Below, in pieces: positions 1 to 5,482 of a stretch of 5,587 nt of DNA; positions within the stretch are counted from its first letter, which is position 1, and the number at the start of each line of letters is the position of its first letter. The notes under the pieces were generated by a model. It was given only the letters and a program-made list of their open reading frames with translations, searched no databases and was not told the origin of the DNA. The translations under genes and the position numbers were made by a program. The stretch is from Candidatus Aminicenantota bacterium (GTDB lineage Bacteria; Acidobacteriota; Aminicenantia; Aminicenantales; UBA8522), in NCBI GenBank assembly GCA_003524335.1, contig DQHV01000351.1, positions 2,118-7,704 on the forward strand. Direction: 5' to 3'.

Positions 1-1
1 C

Positions 2-1525
2 GAGTGCGACCAGTTCTACGGCCGCGGCTGGGAGAGCCAGTCGCCGCGCGGTAAGTGGTACTGGCTTCGCGAGTACCTGGAGGGCCGGGTGGATTGGGAC
101 CAGCAAATGGTCGACACGATCCTGGTCTGCACGACCTGCGAGCTCTGCAACCACCGCTGCTCGGCGGCCCTGCCTATCGAGCCGAGCTGGATGAAGCTCC
201 GGGGTAAGCTCATCCACGAGGACAAGAAGATGACCTTTCCGCCCTTCGAGATGATGGCCGCGGCGACCGTGGCCGAAGGGAATATCTGGGCCGGATACCG
301 TAAGAACCGCACCCAGTGGCTTCCCGAGGATATGAAAGCCAAGCACGGGCCCGGCGCGAAAGCCAAGAATGTCTACTTTGGTGGCTGTACGGTTTCCTAC
401 GTCGAGAACGATATCGGCCAGGCGGCTGTAACACTGCTGGATGCGGCCGGAGTCGATTTCACCACTTTGGGCAACGTCGAAAACTGCTGCGGGACGCCGA
501 TGCTCGTCGCCGGCAAGTGGGATATCTTTGCCGAAACCATGAAAAAGAATATCGCCGCCGTCAAGGCCGCGGGAGCGGACACTGTCGTCTCGAGCTGCCC
601 GGCCTGCGACATGATCTGGCGCCATGTCTATCCCGAATGGGCCGGCAAGCTGGGCGTCGAGTTCGGCATCACGGCCAAACACTACAGCGAGCTCGTCGCG
701 GAGAAGATCAAAGCCGGAGATTTCCGCTTCCCAGGAGCGATCAACAGGAAGGTGACCTGGCACGACTCCTGCCATATCGGCCGGGTCTCCGCTGTGTACG
801 AACCGCCGCGCGACGTCATTAAGGCGATCCCCGGAGTGGATTTCGTCGAGATGACCCACCACCACGATAAAGCTCATTGCTGCGGGAGCGTCCTGACCCT
901 GATCAAAGAGCCGCTCGTCGCCCACGACATCGGCGAGATGCGCCTGGCGGAGGCGACGGCGGTAGGAGCCGAGACCGTGTTAGCCCTCTGCCCCTGCTGT
1001 GAGTTCCAGCTCCGCGTGACCAAAGAGAAAAAAAATACACCCGTCGAGATCCGCGACCTGGCCGCCTTCGCCTGCGAATCGCTGGGCAAGAAGTTCGCCG
1101 ATCCGAGCCCGGAAGTATCGCGGCAATGGAAGGTTTTCGAGGGCCTGATCGCCCTGATGACCCCGCAGGGGTTCGCCGACCTGATGGACACGATGTGGCC
1201 GGAGATGCTCAAGGCCATGCCCCTCGGGATGGGGGCGATGATGAAGGGAATCGGCAAGCTGGGCCCGGTGAGCGGCTTCATGTTCGCCCTGATGAAGCCG
1301 GTATTCCCGGTGCTCTTCCCCAAGCTCCTGCCCGGAATGATGCCCAAGGTGATGCCGGCCATGCTCGAGAGGGTGAGTGCCATGATCCCGATGCCCGATT
1401 ATATGGCCGAACAGATGCCCGGGATGATGCCCAAGGTCATGGATAACCTGATGCCCCACATGCTGCCCGACGTGGTGCCTCTGGTCGTTCCCAAGATGAT
1501 CGCCTACCTGCGCGGCCGGGCCTGA
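2..1525 (+). CDS. HdrD/GlcF-like (Fe-S)-binding oxidoreductase subunit, 5' end outside window
   Basis: The open frame enters from the left edge, so the 507 codons seen are the C-terminal part; an internal GTG at 89 is not the start. Counting from the edge, C43xxC46xxC49xxxC53 is a 4Fe-4S ferredoxin-type motif, and Cys2 is probably the last ligand of a preceding cluster that lies outside. Two CCG domains follow, each with the pattern C-x(31-39)-CC-x(35-36)-CxxC: C129, C162-C163, C199/C202, and C257, C293-C294, C330/C333. This layout is that of heterodisulfide reductase subunit D and glycolate/lactate oxidase iron-sulfur subunits, which carry electrons between a flavoprotein or quinone and a cofactor, usually at the inner face of the membrane. 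The partner and substrate cannot be read here. From about residue 385 on there is an odd Met/Pro-rich tail, described separately. The gene converges on the next one with 6 bp between stops. Confidence 0.9.
   Translation, partial: ECDQFYGRGWESQSPRGKWYWLREYLEGRVDWDQQMVDTILVCTTCELCNHRCSAALPIEPSWMKLRGKLIHEDKKMTFPPFEMMAAATVAEGNIWAGYRKNRTQWLPEDMKAKHGPGAKAKNVYFGGCTVSYVENDIGQAAVTLLDAAGVDFTTLGNVENCCGTPMLVAGKWDIFAETMKKNIAAVKAAGADTVVSSCPACDMIWRHVYPEWAGKLGVEFGITAKHYSELVAEKIKAGDFRFPGAINRKVTWHDSCHIGRVSAVYEPPRDVIKAIPGVDFVEMTHHHDKAHCCGSVLTLIKEPLVAHDIGEMRLAEATAVGAETVLALCPCCEFQLRVTKEKKNTPVEIRDLAAFACESLGKKFADPSPEVSRQWKVFEGLIALMTPQGFADLMDTMWPEMLKAMPLGMGAMMKGIGKLGPVSGFMFALMKPVFPVLFPKLLPGMMPKVMPAMLERVSAMIPMPDYMAEQMPGMMPKVMDNLMPHMLPDVVPLVVPKMIAYLRGRA
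1319..1498 (+). repeat. Pro/Met tetrapeptide-repeat tail encoded at the 3' end of the iron-sulfur gene
   Basis: In the last part of the iron-sulfur protein prolines recur every four residues: PKLL-PGMM-PKVM-PAML, then PGMM-PKVM, and finally PHML-PDVV-PLVV-PKMI. The octapeptide PGMMPKVM occurs twice. Its 24-bp coding copies at 1331-1354 and 1418-1441 differ at two positions and are offset by 87 bp, which suggests growth by internal duplication. By hand count, the final 122 residues hold 24 Met and 18 Pro. The segment is hydrophobic without a clean membrane helix, since regular prolines would kink it. I do not know a named domain for it. Confidence 0.8.
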
Positions 1526-1531
1526 GAGCCC

Positions 1532-2689
1532 CTATTTTTTCTTGGGAGCGGGACGGGCCTCGATCTTCCAGATTCCCTTATCTTCCGGATATCGGCCATC
1601 GTGGGGGAATGTGGTAGCTAACGGTTTCCCCTGAAGGAGGTCCCGGAACGGGACTTCGAAAACGACCTTGAAGTCGGGAAGGTTCGCCGACCCGAATTCC
1701 GATCCCCACCGGATCGGCGTTGCCTCCCATTCGGTCCAGAAGCTCAATCGTACCTTATCGGGGGGCGTCCCGGACCGGGCGGCCGCCTCATCCTCGGCCA
1801 TGGGTTCTGATTCGATGGCCAGGCCGGCGGAAAACTCCCGGGGCCTGGCGCTGAGGAAGCGGGGCTGAAGGCGTTCCTCGCCTTTCTGCACGTCGTTCAG
1901 GACCAATTTTGAGAAGGAGCCTCTTCCTTTGTCGGAATTGACCTGGCAGCGACCCAACAGCGGGTCGTCCTCGGGGTCAAATTCGAAGGTGACGGAAGGG
2001 AAGAGGACCTTGAAAGAAATCTCGGCCAGGCCCTGCCGGCCGTCGGGGACAAAGGGGGAGGCCATTTCCAGTGCGAGATGGATCTCATAATTGGGCGAAA
2101 TCCTTACCGATTTCTTCCGTTCTCTTGCGGCCGGACGGGTGCCCCCTTTCCTGGTCATGACGCCCTTCGCGTAGCACTCCATGTCCTGGCCGGCAAGGGC
2201 CAGGTCAAAAGTCTGTTCGAAGCTGTTGTCATCCAGGATCCTGTAGGTTAACCTGGCTTTGAATCCCGGCGGCATGTTTTCAATGGCCTCGCTGAGGAAG
2301 ACGAAGGTTTTGCCGTCTCCAGCCGGTCCGGTGCAAACATACTGGTTAACGAAGCCCTCGACATGAAACTGCCGGAAGACATAGGCCTTCCGCAGCCGGT
2401 CGTAGCTGAAGAATCCCCAGTCCTCGTGCCGCTCACCCTTCGGGTTCTTCTCCTGGGGGTCGAAGCGGGACTCGTTTCTGACCTGCATATACTGTCCTCC
2501 CAGGACAAAGGAGAACTCCTGCTTTCCGCGGGACACTCCCGGCTTGCCCTCGCCGGTCCCTTCCCATTGTCCGACGAAGAATTGAAACGGCTTCCAGACA
2601 TCCTGGGGCTCTTTAGGCTGCTGCACTGCCCAAGAGAGGAGAACAGTGAGAGCCGCCGCCGCAATCACAATCATCCTTTTTCTACTCAT
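1532..2689 (-). CDS. Secreted DUF1579/nitrobindin-like barrel protein with unknown C-terminal domain
   Basis: Starting from ATG at 2689 this is a 385-residue protein. MSRKR followed by a hydrophobic run (IVIAAAALTVLLSWA) reads as a signal peptide or membrane anchor of about 22 residues. A longer reading from 2776 would begin inside the predicted promoter and bury the signal, so I reject it; an inner Met at residue 6 is possible. Residues about 32-182 have the look of DUF1579/THAP4-like small beta-barrels: FVGQWEGTGEG near the start, FVLGGQYMQVRNESRF, a central WGFFSYDRLRKAYVFRQF stretch, and an end near YAKGVMTRKGG. Members of that broad group bind lipid-like ligands or heme, but no ligand is assignable here. 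Residues about 190-385 look beta-rich and acidic and match nothing I recognise. The lysine-rich end (PAPKKK) runs to a TAG stop. The gene appears monocistronic, with its own promoter. Confidence is high for a gene, moderate for the N-terminal family and nil for function. Confidence 0.82.
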   Translation of the reverse strand: MSRKRMIVIAAAALTVLLSWAVQQPKEPQDVWKPFQFFVGQWEGTGEGKPGVSRGKQEFSFVLGGQYMQVRNESRFDPQEKNPKGERHEDWGFFSYDRLRKAYVFRQFHVEGFVNQYVCTGPAGDGKTFVFLSEAIENMPPGFKARLTYRILDDNSFEQTFDLALAGQDMECYAKGVMTRKGGTRPAARERKKSVRISPNYEIHLALEMASPFVPDGRQGLAEISFKVLFPSVTFEFDPEDDPLLGRCQVNSDKGRGSFSKLVLNDVQKGEERLQPRFLSARPREFSAGLAIESEPMAEDEAAARSGTPPDKVRLSFWTEWEATPIRWGSEFGSANLPDFKVVFEVPFRDLLQGKPLATTFPHDGRYPEDKGIWKIEARPAPKKK

Positions 2690-2752
2690 TTCAGTCCACA
2701 CATCCGGCCCTGTCTTCCTTTTCCCGGGGCCTTTAAGGTCTTGTCGGCATTT

Positions 2753-2781
2753 ATTATATATTATCAAGGCCGTCATGTCCC
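2753..2781 (-). promoter_or_regulatory. Sigma70-like promoter for the secreted barrel protein
   Basis: Read on the minus strand there is a perfect TATAAT (2758 to 2753) with GGGACA (2781 to 2776) 17 nt upstream, matching four of six -35 consensus bases. It sits in the only strongly AT-rich patch of this spacer. The start point would be near 2746, giving a leader of about 57 nt before the ATG at 2689. The AT-rich patch is nearly symmetric, so rightward activity is possible too. Confidence 0.5.
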
Positions 2782-2897
2782 CAAGCGCTTGCCGGCATCA
2801 CCAGCCGCCATTTTCTGTCCTTGGTCCGTCAGCAAACACGAAGAGGTCTGGACTGCACAACGCTCATCGAGACTCTTCTCGAGAATGGAGGCAAGCG

Positions 2898-2984
2898 ATG
2901 AGGATACCGTTGTTGGTATTGGCGCTATTCGGTATCGGGTTGGCCTGGAGCGCATCGCGAACAAAGGGTGCGACCTTTCCCTGA
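2898..2984 (+). CDS. Possible 28-residue signal-peptide-like or membrane peptide
   Basis: ATG at 2898 is preceded by GGAGG at 2887-2891 with six bases between, a good ribosome binding site. The 28-residue product begins MRIPLLVLALFGIGLAWSAS, i.e. a charged start, a hydrophobic core and a small-residue A-S-A-type stretch like a signal peptidase site, then RTKGATFP and a TGA stop. It could be a genuine small membrane or secreted peptide, or the surviving 5' end of a decayed secreted-protein gene, as no export domain follows in any frame. It lies alone on the plus strand between two leftward transcription units, and I see no convincing rightward promoter. Very short ORFs often arise by chance, so confidence is low despite the ribosome binding site. 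Confidence 0.33.
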   Translation: MRIPLLVLALFGIGLAWSASRTKGATFP

Positions 2985-3021
2985 TCAAGAGGACCCTGCA
3001 GCCGTCTGAGTTTTAGGCTTG

Positions 3022-3056
3022 AAAAAAAGGGACGGCTCTCGCTCGAGAGCCGTCCC
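3022..3056 (-). terminator. Intrinsic terminator of the sigma/anti-sigma/DUF4097 operon
   Basis: A perfect 12-bp GC-rich inverted repeat (3029-3040 with 3045-3056, 4-nt loop) is followed on the minus strand by seven T residues (the A-run at 3022-3028). It begins 22 bp past the stop of the DUF4097 gene. The T-tract lies only on the leftward side, so it ends leftward transcription; nothing comparable follows it on the plus strand. Confidence 0.92.
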
Positions 3057-3078
3057 TGGACTTTCCGCGGTGGCTGTC

Positions 3079-3987
3079 TTATTTGGCCTTGCGGATGTAG
3101 ACGTTCCCCTCGTAAGTGGTGATCTGGATCTCTACGCCGCCGCCGTTGATCAATCCCAGGGTCACTTTTTCAAAGGAGACCCTGTAGCCTCCCCCTTCCT
3201 TTCGCTCGTCCTCTTCTTTCTTCTGCTGGCTCGGTTTCAGTTGGACATCGAAGTCAGTGAAGATTTTTCCCTCGTCGGTCTTCATCTTCAGGCTGGCCTT
3301 GACGTCGAAGGGCAACGTGATGTCGACATCGCCCTCCATGGTGCTGAAAGACATGGGCTTACCGGGTACGACTTTGCCGAAGACCGCCTTGATCTCGCCG
3401 TCCGATGAGTCCGCCACAACGGGCCCGGAGACGTTGGTCAGGACGATGGGGCCGTCGCTGGTCTCCACCTCGATCTCCCCGTCTACCCTGTCCACGGTCA
3501 CTCCTCTTTCGTCATCGCGGCAGGACAGCCGGAGCGAGGTCGAAAACGGAACCTGGATGACCACGTCTACGGCCCTCTTTCCCTCTTCGGCATTCACCTG
3601 AATGACATTCTCCTCTTCTTCAATGGTCAGCCCCATGCTCTCGACCTCGATCGTTTTCATGCCCTTGGCCTTTTCGGCCTGAGCCTTCTTCCTGGCCAGC
3701 TCTTCCTGGTCCAGTTCCTCTCCCCCTTCCGCCAGGGCAGCTTCCTGTTCTTGTTCTTCCTTGGTCAGGACCCTCTCCCTCCAGCGGGCATCGATGACGA
3801 CGTCCTTGCCCTCATAGCCTCTGACGGTGATGCTCCCTTCACTGATGTCCACTTCCACCGTGCCGGGTTTGGCCGGGTTGGAAAAGCTCACCACCGCATG
3901 GTCGGCCTGGCTCTCTTGAGCATTGTCCGCCAAGCCTGCCGCCCACAGGAGAATCATGATTCCTGCGAGTCTGATGATCGTTTTCAT
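3079..3987 (-). CDS. Secreted DUF4097-family beta-strand-repeat protein
   Basis: A 302-residue protein with an N-terminal signal peptide (MKTIIRLAGIMILLWAAGLA; cleavage probably near residues 20-24). Residues about 33-70 and 111-300 carry the repeating short strands of the DUF4097 'putative adhesin' family, e.g. GTVEVDISEGSITVRGYEG, GEIEVETSDGPIVLTNVSG, SSDGEIKAVF, STMEGDVDITLP and the closing YEGNVYIRK. This predicts a beta-helix or stacked-strand fold acting outside the cytoplasm; the adhesin label is a database name and adhesion is not shown. Two highly charged segments interrupt the fold: about 74-109, rich in E/K/A/Q and likely helical, and about 251-267, rich in K/E. AGGAGGA at 3992-3998 lies four bases before the ATG, a strong ribosome binding site. 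The gene is third in the operon, 31 bp after the anti-sigma gene, and is followed by the terminator. DUF4097 genes are often found beside ECF sigma/anti-sigma pairs, which suggests an envelope-stress output or structural partner. Confidence 0.85.
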   Translation of the reverse strand: MKTIIRLAGIMILLWAAGLADNAQESQADHAVVSFSNPAKPGTVEVDISEGSITVRGYEGKDVVIDARWRERVLTKEEQEQEAALAEGGEELDQEELARKKAQAEKAKGMKTIEVESMGLTIEEEENVIQVNAEEGKRAVDVVIQVPFSTSLRLSCRDDERGVTVDRVDGEIEVETSDGPIVLTNVSGPVVADSSDGEIKAVFGKVVPGKPMSFSTMEGDVDITLPFDVKASLKMKTDEGKIFTDFDVQLKPSQQKKEEDERKEGGGYRVSFEKVTLGLINGGGVEIQITTYEGNVYIRKAK

Positions 3988-4018
3988 AGTATCCTCCTTT
4001 GTTTCATCGTTTATTTGA

Positions 4019-4840
4019 TTAGCTGAGCTGGGTTAGTCCCAGCTCGGCGCGTTTTTTAACTTTCGGGTTCAGTTTTTCATCCTGGATGAGCCGCTCCAGA
4101 GCTTCCACAGCCCTCCTTTCCCTGATCTCGACCAAGAGGTTGATCAGCGACAGCTGGACAAGGGGAGAGGTCTGTCCGGCGAGAGAATGGATGAGCCCCG
4201 CTTTGACCTCCGGATGATCATAGAAGAGATAGAGCGCATCCACGGCGGCCAACCGGACATTGACGTTGGGATCACGGTTCAGAGTTTCGAGCAAGGTTTG
4301 GATGATCTCATCACCCGGCCGGTCGATCCGCGCGCTCCAGCTCACCCCCATGAGCCTCTCGCTGGGGGAGGCCTGCTTGAGGAGCGAGACGGCCACGATC
4401 CGGCGCATGTCATCGACCTCGCCCCTGAGGCCGGTCACTTCGGTCCGCGCGGCCGAGCGCGAGCGTACGCTCAAAAGGAAACCTCCGCCCAGGCCGGCGG
4501 CGATGAGGATGAGCGAGAGAGCGATTTGATAGGCCGGCCTCCTGGGCATGAGCCGCCCGAACCAGTAAGACAGGGTTTGTCCGAGGCTTATCTTATCCCG
4601 GTCTTTCTCCGTGCCTTTCTTGTAGGCTTCGAGCATTTCGTAAAAGCGGATTCGGAGCGAACCGCTGGGCTGTTCTTTGGGCAAAACCCCCAGTTTCGTC
4701 CAGATGGCGCTCAGGCTCTCGAGTTCCTCCCGGCAGGCGGGACAGTCGGCCAGATGCGCGCGCACCTCGGACAGAGATTTTTCGTCCAGCTCGCCGGCCA
4801 GATAGTCGGCGGATTTTTCTCTGATCTGTTCGCATTTCAT
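4019..4840 (-). CDS. Membrane anti-sigma factor: zinc-finger domain, one TM helix, HEAT repeats
   Basis: A 273-residue single-pass protein. Residues 1-45 form a zf-HC2 anti-sigma domain: Cys3, then H29-x3-C33-x2-C36 (HLADCPAC), the zinc motif of ZAS anti-sigma factors, which would bind the adjacent ECF sigma factor in the cytoplasm. Residues about 104-125 are a membrane helix (AYQIALSLILIAAGLGGGFLLSV). After a linker (about 130-172) come about three HEAT-like helical repeats, at roughly 178-212 (DPNVNVRLAAVDALYLF), 213-243 (TSPLVQLSLINLLVEI) and 244-272 (RAVEALERLIQDEKLNPKV), which should lie outside the membrane. From memory, a similar linker-plus-HEAT region recurs in anti-sigma factors of Acidobacteriota-like genomes. 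The ATG overlaps the sigma stop as ATGA, and GGGAGG (4850-4855) lies nine bases upstream within the sigma gene, so the two are probably translationally coupled. I see no protease-site motif, so whether release is by proteolysis or conformational change is open. Confidence 0.9.
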   Translation of the reverse strand: MKCEQIREKSADYLAGELDEKSLSEVRAHLADCPACREELESLSAIWTKLGVLPKEQPSGSLRIRFYEMLEAYKKGTEKDRDKISLGQTLSYWFGRLMPRRPAYQIALSLILIAAGLGGGFLLSVRSRSAARTEVTGLRGEVDDMRRIVAVSLLKQASPSERLMGVSWSARIDRPGDEIIQTLLETLNRDPNVNVRLAAVDALYLFYDHPEVKAGLIHSLAGQTSPLVQLSLINLLVEIRERRAVEALERLIQDEKLNPKVKKRAELGLTQLS

Positions 4841-5394
4841 GGGGAAGTTCCTCCCTGGAGCTCGAAATAGATTTTTCCGAGCTCCTTGATGGCCCGGTGG
4901 ATCGTCGACTTGATCGAGCCGATATCGCAGCCCATGAGCTCGGCGATCTCCCGGTATTTCATCTCCTGGAAGCGGCTGAGAAGGAGGACCTCCCTCTTTC
5001 TGAGAGGGAGCCGGTCGAGGGCCTTCTTGAGCACGGCGGCATCGACCTCGGCGCTCAGGCGCTCGATGGCAGGCGTCTCCGCCACGGCCGGCTCCTCGAA
5101 CTGCGCGTCGAGAGGCACCTCCTGCTTCTGCTTCCTCAGATGGTCGACATGGACGTTCCGGGCGATCTGGTACATCCAGACTATGAACTTGCTCTGGCCA
5201 TGGTAAGTATCCCGGTACTTGAGGATGCGGAAGAAGACCTCTTGGACCAGGTCCTCGCTTGTGCTCCGGTTTCCGGACAGTCTCAAGAAAAAATTGAACA
5301 GCATGATATGATGCCTCTCGAAGAGGATGGCCAGGCGTTCGACCTTCCCGTCCCTGACCTCTTCCATCAGTCGGTTATCAGATGTCGGTTCCAC
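4837..5394 (-). CDS. ECF-family RNA polymerase sigma factor
   Basis: A 185-residue protein of normal ECF length with only sigma regions 2 and 4. Region 2 spans about residues 22-90: LFERHHIMLFNFFLRLSG, the conserved STSEDLVQEVFFRILK core-binding segment, then FIVWMYQIARNVHVDHLRKQ for -10 recognition. After an acidic linker (about 91-118), region 4 spans about 122-174, with LDRLPLRKREVLLLSRFQ and the helix-turn-helix YREIAELMGCDIGSIKSTIHRAIKEL for -35 recognition. It should direct RNA polymerase to envelope-stress promoters and be held inactive by the anti-sigma factor encoded next, whose start codon overlaps its stop. The start is GTG at 5394: AAGGAG sits four bases upstream and an in-frame TGA lies at 5407-5409, so no longer form is possible; the next in-frame ATG is codon 10 and would lose the fitting ribosome binding site. 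Subgroup assignment was not attempted. Confidence 0.95.
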   Translation of the reverse strand: MEPTSDNRLMEEVRDGKVERLAILFERHHIMLFNFFLRLSGNRSTSEDLVQEVFFRILKYRDTYHGQSKFIVWMYQIARNVHVDHLRKQKQEVPLDAQFEEPAVAETPAIERLSAEVDAAVLKKALDRLPLRKREVLLLSRFQEMKYREIAELMGCDIGSIKSTIHRAIKELGKIYFELQGGTSP

Positions 5395-5398
5395 GTAT

Positions 5399-5404
5399 CT
5401 CCTT
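5399..5404 (-). promoter_or_regulatory. Shine-Dalgarno fixing the GTG start of the sigma gene
   Basis: AAGGAG on the minus strand, with ATAC between it and the GTG at 5394-5392. The spacing is slightly short but workable, and it favours GTG over the ATG nine codons further in. A GTG start would keep sigma synthesis modest. Confidence 0.75.
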
Positions 5405-5423
5405 GGTCACTCGGGCTCACAGA

Positions 5424-5453
5424 TATAGACTACGGATCCAGGAAAAGGTTACA
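5424..5453 (-). promoter_or_regulatory. Candidate ECF-type, probably autoregulated promoter of the sigma operon
   Basis: On the minus strand TGTAACC (5453 to 5447) is followed after 16 bases by GTCTATA (5430 to 5424). The AAC core of the -35 and the GTCTA-type -10 resemble RpoE-like ECF promoters (GGAACTT, about 16 bases, TCTAA/TCAAA). An alternative -10 core, CGTAGTC, overlaps it. The start point would be about 20-25 nt before the GTG, enough for the ribosome binding site only. ECF operons commonly drive themselves, so recognition by the encoded sigma factor is a reasonable inference. Confidence 0.5.
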
Positions 5454-5482
5454 CCAAACCGAAGACTTTTTTAATCTTTGGT
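5453..5482. repeat. Imperfect dyad next to the sigma-operon -35 element
   Basis: ACCAAA (5453-5458) and TTTGGT (5477-5482) form a 6-bp inverted repeat around an 18-bp AT-rich centre that itself contains AAGA/TCTT. It abuts the -35 of the candidate ECF promoter, where an activator or repressor could bind. The arms are short and could be chance. Confidence 0.25.

Larger units (their letters stand above)
2690..3021. other. Intergenic spacer between the barrel gene and the sigma-operon terminator
   Basis: About 330 bp with no convincing large gene. It holds the promoter at 2753-2781, a short dyad (TCGAGA, 4-nt loop, TCTCGA) at 2867-2882, and a possible 28-codon ORF at 2898-2984 on the plus strand. 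Longer open frames across it on either strand read through from neighbouring genes and show no domain-like sequence. The stretch 2782-2866 shows nothing I can assign. Confidence 0.6.

Noticed and set aside
89..91. GTG at 89 as the true start of the iron-sulfur gene
   Set aside because: The frame is open to the window edge, and the upstream codons (ECDQFYGRGWESQSPRGK and onward) fit the region that normally follows the first cluster in this family.
2690..2776. Longer 414-residue form of the barrel protein starting at 2776
   Set aside because: It would begin inside the predicted promoter, lacks a ribosome binding site and would push the signal peptide 30 residues inward.
2867..2882. Short dyad TCGAGA/TCTCGA as a terminator or operator
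   Set aside because: It has only six base pairs, no T-run and no partner copy nearby; kept only as a remark in the spacer entry.
2363..3016. Plus-strand open frame (217 codons) running from the barrel gene across the spacer
   Set aside because: Half is antisense to the barrel gene, and the remainder is low-quality sequence with no family features or ribosome binding site.
4187..4870. Long plus-strand open frame (227 codons) opposite the anti-sigma gene
   Set aside because: It is antisense to a gene with clear zinc-finger, membrane and HEAT features, and its translation shows no domain pattern; long antisense frames are expected at this GC content.
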